Source of the DNA: Bacteroidales bacterium
GTDB taxonomy: Bacteria > Bacteroidota > Bacteroidia > Bacteroidales > UBA932
Assembly (NCBI GenBank): GCA_017557535.1
Contig: JAFYYM010000058.1
Location: 1-39,147 of the forward strand
Length of the DNA stretch: 39,147 nucleotides
Direction of reading: 5' to 3'
Shown: piece by piece, positions 35,201 through 39,147 of the stretch
Numbering within the stretch: the first letter of the stretch is position 1
Layout of the letters: every line of letters begins with the position of its first letter
Program-made: the position numbers and the translations under genes
Notes under the pieces: model-generated
The model's input: the letters and a program-made list of their open reading frames with translations, nothing else
Database searches by the model: none
Told to the model about the DNA's origin: nothing

Positions 35201-35322
35201 ACGTTCCAGAAAACACAGTTGTTGTAGTTCGTCCCAGTGGGCGCCTGCGCGGCAACTCTCATCCCCCCCCCCGCCAGACAAAGCAGGGCAATCATCGCAA
35301 ATGCCGTAATCTTTATTCTCAT
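32251..35322 (-). CDS. Large secreted beta-helix surface protein (adhesin-like)
   Basis: A 1023-residue protein from the ATG at 35322 (MRIKITAFAMIALLCLAGGG, a Sec signal ending near VAAQA). Three parts follow. Residues about 300-560 hold repeats of the type ITGGTIYA...AIGGGG, rich in Gly. Residues about 570-800 hold GGAIYT/GGAFYL repeats like those of polymorphic outer-membrane proteins and parallel beta-helices. Residues about 905-1005 look like a CnaB-type beta-sandwich (LPKGTYKVTEISW). No lipobox, LPXTG or clear type IX secretion signal is seen. It follows the fimbrillin gene by 46 bases. Ten G on the coding strand lie in the signal region, so its frame may be phase-variable. Longer upstream ATGs overlap the fimbrillin gene and were rejected. 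Confidence 0.85.
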   Translation of the reverse strand: MRIKITAFAMIALLCLAGGGMRVAAQAPTGTNYNNCVFWNVALGDVILLPDKSIGYTWNSSSKTWVYTTNGGSSSDKLQYIVMVPNGTTFDGNPTHLTHATKPVTKPSGGTVAIVNQSSANVATVLNNWKTRATAQGHPSSGYRIIIACNVRYTVCIDNVWSTYQDQSPDRMTGGLAFYPQSDGATLNLYMVGDNRFGNVFYCSRWINIDKAFTDKDGNKVGYKKFSGDIPSNFEYDFTTAQCVFHSAASTGSKSGTLVVGNITPGKTNGASYFGHETTYNFYDAVIGGSDNPWYQDSRGIKITGGTIYAGAEPTDVCSAIGGGGNGYGLVTITGGSVTAVTSSTGTAIGGGIGWTDYGGQASVTISGGEVYAYNHGIVRDYPVGQGNKFVPAAAIGGGSSFEKKCKETTVTISGGTVYAQSVGGVAIGGGGSAMGDGGNAVIKISGSADVKAKSISGSQNGVTIPYGSSIGGGVGGDGGHGFGNGDGGTCTFTMSGGKLMAGSVGGGSNNSTHGGKIGYAKATISGASTDIQAQFIMAKGGSQACTFTMSGGKIHNSSINSTDYKLVKQDGGAVWIDDTGAVVNITGGSIENCTAQNGGAIYTSGGSISITGGSGIKSCTATTGHGGAIYTKGGTVTIKKNITDCVATAGNGGAVAIMATGANVTLENTKILRNTAKKYGGAFYLNKNAKVTITNGTIDNNTATSNDGGAFYGNTGSEITLNSGSIENNKARNGGGVYLASGAKLTYKMTSSTGYIRGNQASAWGGGVFLAQGTTDAKTTLTFTGTSSSLGFYDNIAGTGADDIYADGEGTTYINFPNVNNMDLGGYSLPGATLEWWEDYQVNDSRYNLGTQQKAASDGIRRYRASRDADQPIYKVTPQTAFYTKYLALTLGFEYGVMEIRRAGLKPRENAIYKVEFQGSDLNRPTQYVVVLGTEDSEKTTIGSNAWNISKLKYLPKGTYKVTEISWTWYNANKTSSALVKTQDITNDGVGNRIYEFVNDHKDLGTAPLHDEELKVNELKAN
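35263..35272 (-). repeat. G10 mononucleotide tract in the adhesin signal-peptide region
   Basis: The plus strand has ten C in a row, so the coding strand reads GC then G10 then ATG (residues Ala17-Gly20, Met21). The present length keeps the signal peptide and the whole 1023-codon gene in frame; a change of one or two G would cut the product to a short peptide. Poly-G tracts of this length are typical contingency loci in Campylobacter and Neisseria. Confidence 0.8.
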
Positions 35323-35368
35323 CGTTCGTATGATTATCATCCGTAAAGACTCGTTCACACAGGCCCGT

Positions 35369-36976
35369 CTAGTCAACATAGTGGCTAATCGGCCATCCAT
35401 AGGTACTTCCCATCTCCGCCTTCTTGGAGGCGTCGAAACCTTGGACCAGCAGGGTCATCTGCAGGTGGTCGATGTCCGGAATCGTGGACGGAGGGGCAGG
35501 GGACGTAAACTTGGTGAACAAGGTAACCGAGGTGTTGGGCGCCATCTTGTGCTTATAGTAGTAGAAACCATCGCTGTCGTAAACCCAATCGGTATTGACT
35601 CCCTCAAAGTTGGAATCACCCGCGATGTTGTCAACCTCATAAGGATAGATGATGGTACCGTCTGCCTTCACCCAGTTCGCGATGATGGCCACGCGGACAT
35701 AGACCGGATCGCCGTATTTCGTATTGGTGACCTTGGCATTGGTCTTCACCTTACCGCTGACCTGGTCGGTGATTTCCACATCCACCAACTCACCCTGCTT
35801 CACGGAATTCACACTGATGGTGATGATCTTGCCGGCATAGCCGCTCCAGTCCTTCAGCTTGTTGTCGATGGGATTGCCGCTTCCGTCCGTGGTATTGGTC
35901 AGGACCACGGTAAGGGGATGGATACGTTCCTTGACCTTGATCTCAAGGGTGGCGCCGGTAGCAAGGACCTGGGGAATCATCATGAAGGTACGGGAGCCAT
36001 CCGAGGAAGCATCCAGGGAGGCGCCGGTCACGGTATGCTGGGTAGGATCCTGGGAGGCATCGGTGCTCTTCAATTCCTTATTGAAAGACTGGACATAGTC
36101 CTTCGTCGTCCCGCTGGTCGTCCAGGTGAAGTTCAGTTTGTCCCCGTATGTCGTCGCATTCCCGTGCACGGTCGCACCCTCGGTCAGGGTCGCCGTCGCG
36201 CTGCCGGCACCATAGAAACCTTTCAGGGCAATGGTCTCGATGGTACAGTCGTCGATGTTGCCGCGGGTGAAGCGGACAGCCACCAGGGCGTGGTTGAACT
36301 GGATATCCGCATAACGCTTGCCGTCTGAGGCCTTGACTCGGTCATTCTCATTCTGCGGGTCCATCGCGAACAGGATGTCCGGCTGGTTCATCGCATCGGA
36401 GTAATTACCGCTTGCATCGGCTCCGGCAGGAGCGGGAAGCGAATAATTGAAAGACAGGCTCGCTCCGTTATGCCAGTTGATGTTGGTCAGACCCGTGACT
36501 CCGGTAGGGGCATACGAACAGAACGTAATGTCGGAGCCGTCGGACGGCCAGTGATACAAACCATCCACGAGCTCCCAATCACCGCTCGTCTGGTAACGGA
36601 CAGTGACGTTGGCCATGGAAAGGCCGGTCTCGTCGACATACGTAGCACCATCCTTGTAAACCGAGGTCGGGAAACTGCCCAGGCGGGTGCCGATGTTCGC
36701 GTTCGTGATCGCGGCACCGCGGGTTTCCAGCTCGAACTCATCCATGTCGCTGATGAAAGCGTTCACTACCACGGAATCCCCGTTGTCCAGAATGGCAGGC
36801 ACCGAGAACAACAGCTCCTGGGGCGATGCCTCTTCGGCAGAGCGGGTCTGAGAAGATTCATTGACCCGAACAAGAATCACATCGCGGTCGTCGGACGTGG
36901 AAACCTTCTTGTCGCGCTGGCAGGAGGCGATGCACCCAAGTGCAATGACACCTATAATAATATAATTAAGTTTCAT
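35369..36976 (-). CDS. Fimbrillin-family lipoprotein (Mfa-like)
   Basis: A 535-residue lipoprotein. MKLNYIIIGVIALGCIASC is a type II signal with Cys19 as the lipid site. Family marks of the Bacteroidetes fimbrillin/Mfa group are the two beta-sandwich domains, VPAILDNGDSVVVNAFISD near the N-terminus, YHWPSDGSDITFCSYAP (about 125-145; the W-P-x-D block found in most fimbrillins), IQFNHALVAVRF (about 230) and FMMIPQVLATGATLEI (about 330). The ATG at 36976 was chosen over 37006 because only it starts a signal peptide. It follows a 55-codon gene by 10 bases and precedes the adhesin, so the three probably build a surface structure. Confidence 0.88.
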   Translation of the reverse strand: MKLNYIIIGVIALGCIASCQRDKKVSTSDDRDVILVRVNESSQTRSAEEASPQELLFSVPAILDNGDSVVVNAFISDMDEFELETRGAAITNANIGTRLGSFPTSVYKDGATYVDETGLSMANVTVRYQTSGDWELVDGLYHWPSDGSDITFCSYAPTGVTGLTNINWHNGASLSFNYSLPAPAGADASGNYSDAMNQPDILFAMDPQNENDRVKASDGKRYADIQFNHALVAVRFTRGNIDDCTIETIALKGFYGAGSATATLTEGATVHGNATTYGDKLNFTWTTSGTTKDYVQSFNKELKSTDASQDPTQHTVTGASLDASSDGSRTFMMIPQVLATGATLEIKVKERIHPLTVVLTNTTDGSGNPIDNKLKDWSGYAGKIITISVNSVKQGELVDVEITDQVSGKVKTNAKVTNTKYGDPVYVRVAIIANWVKADGTIIYPYEVDNIAGDSNFEGVNTDWVYDSDGFYYYKHKMAPNTSVTLFTKFTSPAPPSTIPDIDHLQMTLLVQGFDASKKAEMGSTYGWPISHYVD

Positions 36977-36986
36977 AAGGCAGAGG

Positions 36987-37154
36987 CTATTTAAAGTCCG
37001 GTTCAAAATAATCGTCGCCGTCGGTAGACTGCACGGGTTCGAAATCGTACACGCCCACCGTCAACGCATCTGAATGAATGGAATTGATAAGCAACGCCTG
37101 TTCGAATTCCACGTCGACCGGCGTCAACCTCGCTTGTTCATAATGCCTTCTCAT
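36987..37154 (-). CDS. 55-residue acidic small protein at the head of the fimbrillin operon
   Basis: A short gene beginning MRRHYEQARLTPVDVEFEQALL and ending DDYFEPDFK, with no signal peptide. It starts 37154 (ATG) and stops at 36987, 10 bases before the fimbrillin ATG. Small proteins with a K/R-x-YEQP-like start and acidic Asp/Glu tail are common next to Bacteroidetes surface-protein genes, but no function is known to me. The promoter at 37281-37311 and the spacing make it the first translated gene of this operon, so it may be real rather than a chance frame. Confidence 0.7.
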   Translation of the reverse strand: MRRHYEQARLTPVDVEFEQALLINSIHSDALTVGVYDFEPVQSTDGDDYFEPDFK

Positions 37155-37280
37155 TATAAGAATCTGTATTACCCGGGTGCCCCTCCCCGGTCTTAAACTG
37201 TTGTTGCCGTGAGGCTTGCGACAACGTTTTTACTATTATATTTCTCTTTTAATCGGCCATGTTACACAATAAACCAACTG

Positions 37281-37311
37281 CAAAAATAGTCAAAAGGGGG
37301 CAAATAACAAA
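37281..37311 (-). promoter_or_regulatory. Bacteroidetes-type promoter for the fimbrillin-adhesin operon
   Basis: On the minus strand TTTG (37311-37308) is followed after 19 bases by TATTTTTG (37288-37281), a full match to the TTTG-N19-TAnnTTTG consensus. The expected start is near 37275, which leaves a leader of about 120 bases before the ATG at 37154. An imperfect stem (GTTGT...ACAAC, about 37200-37228) lies in that leader. Confidence 0.82.
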
Positions 37312-37398
37312 ATTTTTAGAACTTTTTTATACATTATTTCAATCTAAAATCCCCCCCTCCTTCCGGTAACCTTGCTTCCGCGAGGCCATAAAACGACA

Positions 37399-37444
37399 AT
37401 CCCTGCCCGCGAAGGCCATCTTTCAGGCCTTGGCGAACAGGGAT
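37399..37444 (-). terminator. Hairpin terminator after the thioredoxin-like gene
   Basis: ATCCCTG (37399-37405) pairs with CAGGGAT (37438-37444), and AAGGCC/GGCCTT forms an inner stem around an 8-base loop. On the minus strand TTGTCGTTTTA follows. It lies 24 bases after the stop codon at 37468 and before the next promoter, so it should separate the two operons. Confidence 0.68.
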
Positions 37445-37467
37445 CGTGCTGAAATAATCCCGGAAAC

Positions 37468-37986
37468 CTACTTCTCCAATTCCCTTGCTACCGCTCCCGC
37501 AATCGCGTCGCCGCGGAGGTTTCCTGCGACGGTCTTGCCGTCGGGCCCGAGGAGGACGACATAAGGGACGGTGTCGAACTCGAACTGTTCGGCGATCTGG
37601 TCTTCCACGTCCACGATGTGGGGGAACTTGATGCCCCATTCCGCGATCGCGTCCATGGAATCGCTGATTTCGTCATTGTAGGTGACGCCGAGCACGGACA
37701 GGCCTTTCCCGGCATACTGCTGGTAAACAGCCTGGACATTCGCGGCTTCCGCCTGCGCTTCTTCGGACCAGGAGGCCCAGAAGAAGACCAGGGTGTACTT
37801 CCCCTTCCCTACCTGGTCTCTCCAGAGGGTGTAGGTCAATACGACCTTGCCGGATTTGTTCACGGTGAGGTAGGCGTTCTTGAAGCCGCCGGCGGGCGGC
37901 GGATCCTGCGCCTTCAGGGAAGTGCCGGCAAGCAGGCCGGCGGCGGCGAACAACGCCGCCGCAAGCATTTTCACGGTGTGTCTCAT
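37468..37986 (-). CDS. Thioredoxin-fold protein (TlpA/AhpC-like) lacking the CXXC site
   Basis: A 172-residue exported protein: Sec signal to about residue 26 (AAGLLAGTSLKAQ), then a thioredoxin-like fold with LVFFWASWSEEAQAE, VLGVTYNDE and FDTVPYVVLLGPDGKTV (the cis-proline region). In redox-active TlpA/ResA proteins the first block reads WASWCxxC; here both cysteines are replaced (WSEEA), and no other Cys is visible in the mature part. It is therefore unlikely to exchange disulfides and may have a binding or structural role in the periplasm. It follows the 79-residue gene by 2 bases and is the last gene of its operon. Confidence 0.85.
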   Translation of the reverse strand: MRHTVKMLAAALFAAAGLLAGTSLKAQDPPPAGGFKNAYLTVNKSGKVVLTYTLWRDQVGKGKYTLVFFWASWSEEAQAEAANVQAVYQQYAGKGLSVLGVTYNDEISDSMDAIAEWGIKFPHIVDVEDQIAEQFEFDTVPYVVLLGPDGKTVAGNLRGDAIAGAVARELEK

Positions 37987-37988
37987 AG

Positions 37989-38228
37989 CTAGTCCTCCTT
38001 CGGTACGCCGGCCAGGCCCGCGACCGGGCCTTCCACCTGGTTGTTGATCGGTCCGATGCCGGGATCGACGAATTCAAGATTTGCCGGCGCCGTTTCGACG
38101 GCTCCGTTCACCGGCTCGGCCGTGACAGCCGAGCTGGCCCCATTGATGGGAACCCACTGCTCATTGTTGGACCGCGGCGGGCGCGGGACGATGATGACTT
38201 TGGATGGATTTTCTTTCTTGATGTCCAT
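37989..38228 (-). CDS. 79-residue protein of unknown function
   Basis: A small protein with a charged start (MDIKKENPSKVIIVPRPPRS) and a low-complexity Pro/Gly/Ala/Val-rich rest, without signal peptide, membrane segment or known motif. Its place between a membrane-anchored protein (stop 17 bases upstream) and the thioredoxin-like protein (2 bases downstream) indicates co-translation with them. I do not recognise it. Confidence 0.65.
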   Translation of the reverse strand: MDIKKENPSKVIIVPRPPRSNNEQWVPINGASSAVTAEPVNGAVETAPANLEFVDPGIGPINNQVEGPVAGLAGVPKED

Positions 38229-38245
38229 AGCTTTATCGTGTTGGT

Positions 38246-38836
38246 TTACTTTTTTCGGAGGAATACGTTGATGGCCGTGATGGCCTTGCTGATGTCCGAG
38301 TCGTCGGCGTACAGGCGCATATCGTGGACCAGGATCCAGCCGGGCTTGTCTTCGCTGGATTGCGCGTCCCGCGCTTTGATGTGGCTGTCGATGCTGGAGG
38401 TCATCGTCGAGCAGCAGTCGTATGCGCGGATGATCTTCATCGACAAGGCGTTATCCCCGATTTTCTGGAAGAGGGAGGACATTTTCAGGAGTTCCAGCGC
38501 ATCGTGCGGGAAGAGGATGGAGACATCGGCGTCCACGATGCCCAGGTGGTATTTCACGGTCTCCGCGGTAAGACTGTCCAGATGATCCAGGTTTTCCACG
38601 AGGGCGGCGTTCTTTTCCAGATAGCTGGCGGACTCGAGCTCCTGGTCCAGATACTCTTTCAGGAAGGAGACATCTTCCCGGTTGTTCACCAGTTCCGTCC
38701 GCACCAGTTCCAGCGCCTTCCGCACTTCATTGCGGTCGTGGGCCCTGTCGATCATCCCCTGCACCGCGAACGTGATCACGATGCCCAGGACGACCGCCAG
38801 CAGCTCGCTGAAGAAACTCTGGACCGACTCTCTCAT
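38246..38836 (-). CDS. Membrane-anchored protein of unknown function
   Basis: A 196-residue protein with a single N-terminal membrane span ([21 protein letters not shown], about 8-28). A mostly helical, acidic domain follows, with a likely coiled coil (about 35-85: [20 protein letters not shown]). The layout resembles the group of Bacteroidetes proteins with a short N-terminal anchor and an all-helical domain (DUF6090-like), but I cannot confirm the family. It is the first gene of a three-gene operon. A -7 box lies 23 bases upstream. Confidence 0.7.
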   Translation of the reverse strand: MRESVQSFFSELLAVVLGIVITFAVQGMIDRAHDRNEVRKALELVRTELVNNREDVSFLKEYLDQELESASYLEKNAALVENLDHLDSLTAETVKYHLGIVDADVSILFPHDALELLKMSSLFQKIGDNALSMKIIRAYDCCSTMTSSIDSHIKARDAQSSEDKPGWILVHDMRLYADDSDISKAITAINVFLRKK

Positions 38837-38858
38837 CCGGAAGACGCAATAAACTCCC

Positions 38859-38866
38859 CAAAGATA
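38859..38866 (-). promoter_or_regulatory. -7 box (TATCTTTG) for the three-gene minus-strand operon
   Basis: The minus strand reads TATCTTTG, an exact TAnnTTTG, with a T-rich stretch about 20 bases upstream where the -33 element belongs. The start site would fall near 38853, giving a leader of only about 17 bases to the ATG at 38836. Confidence 0.6.
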
Positions 38867-38888
38867 GTGATTTTCGCATTAAAAAATG

Positions 38889-38896
38889 TAACTTTG
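38889..38896 (+). promoter_or_regulatory. -7 box (TAACTTTG) for typA
   Basis: TAACTTTG on the plus strand matches TAnnTTTG exactly. The start site would be near 38902 and the leader about 25 bases to the ATG at 38927. The -33 box is weak (no TTTG at the right distance). The two divergent -7 boxes are only 22 bases apart. Confidence 0.65.
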
Positions 38897-38926
38897 CAAG
38901 TTTTTAAGAAGAAGGTTAGTCAGTAT

Positions 38927-39147
<221 letters not shown>

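Noticed and set aside
37200-37235. Terminator for plus-strand transcription (stem GTTGT/ACAAC with T5)
   Set aside because: The stem is imperfect and no plus-strand gene ends here; it lies in the leader of the minus-strand fimbrillin operon.

Overview
The window looks like a chromosomal segment from a member of the Bacteroidales. Three kinds of evidence point there. Several promoters match the Bacteroidetes pattern (TTTG or TTG, about 19-20 bases, then TAnnTTTG). The proteome has a typical flavour, with a fimbrillin-type lipoprotein, an OmpA protein with a long beta-barrel part, and a WecE/WecF pair next to paired FdtA-like ketoisomerases. There are almost no Shine-Dalgarno sequences. The exact family or genus cannot be named from the sequence alone.

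Region 1 (1-30366, all on the minus strand) is one very long polysaccharide operon of about 29 genes, with gaps of at most about 30 bases and many ATGA, TGATG or TAATG overlaps. In transcription order it starts with an initiating sugar-phosphate transferase and the ABC-2 permease of a polysaccharide exporter. Next come many GT2 glycosyltransferases, a Stealth-type phosphotransferase and a GT4 enzyme. UDP-galactopyranose mutase follows, then a GH43 lipoprotein and the exporter ATPase with a Wzt-like C-terminal domain. After these come a hexapeptide acyltransferase, a WecE/WecF pair, an asparagine-synthase-like protein and two 3,4-ketoisomerases. The end of the visible operon holds a FemAB/GNAT-like protein, a GNAT-aminotransferase fusion, more glycosyltransferases, an AMP-dependent ligase and the start of an MBOAT acyltransferase. 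Together they suggest an ABC-exported O-polysaccharide with galactofuranose, dTDP-derived 3-amino and 4-amino sugars, probable phosphodiester links and acyl or aminoacyl decoration. The rmlA/rmlB genes that would supply the dTDP precursors are not in the window.

Two broken glycosyltransferase genes mark the operon as recombined. One is an 83-codon fragment at 23706-23957. The other is a 34-codon chimera at 25189-25293 that joins a GT2 start to the tail of a permease gene like the one at 28304-29176. Base composition also varies strongly along the operon.

Region 2 (30367-30723) is non-coding, with two hairpins and an alternating purine-pyrimidine tract. Region 3 (30724-32102) is an OmpA-family gene with its own promoter. 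Region 4 (32183-37311) is a surface-protein operon: a promoter, a 55-codon small gene, a fimbrillin-like lipoprotein, a large beta-helix adhesin and a terminator. The adhesin has a run of ten G (coding strand) in its signal-peptide region, which makes it a candidate phase-variable gene.

Region 5 (37399-38866) is a three-gene minus-strand operon: a short membrane-anchored protein, a 79-residue unknown, and a thioredoxin-fold protein without its CXXC cysteines. Region 6 (38889-39147) is the divergent start of typA/bipA. I saw no tRNA, rRNA, CRISPR array, insertion sequence or integrase.
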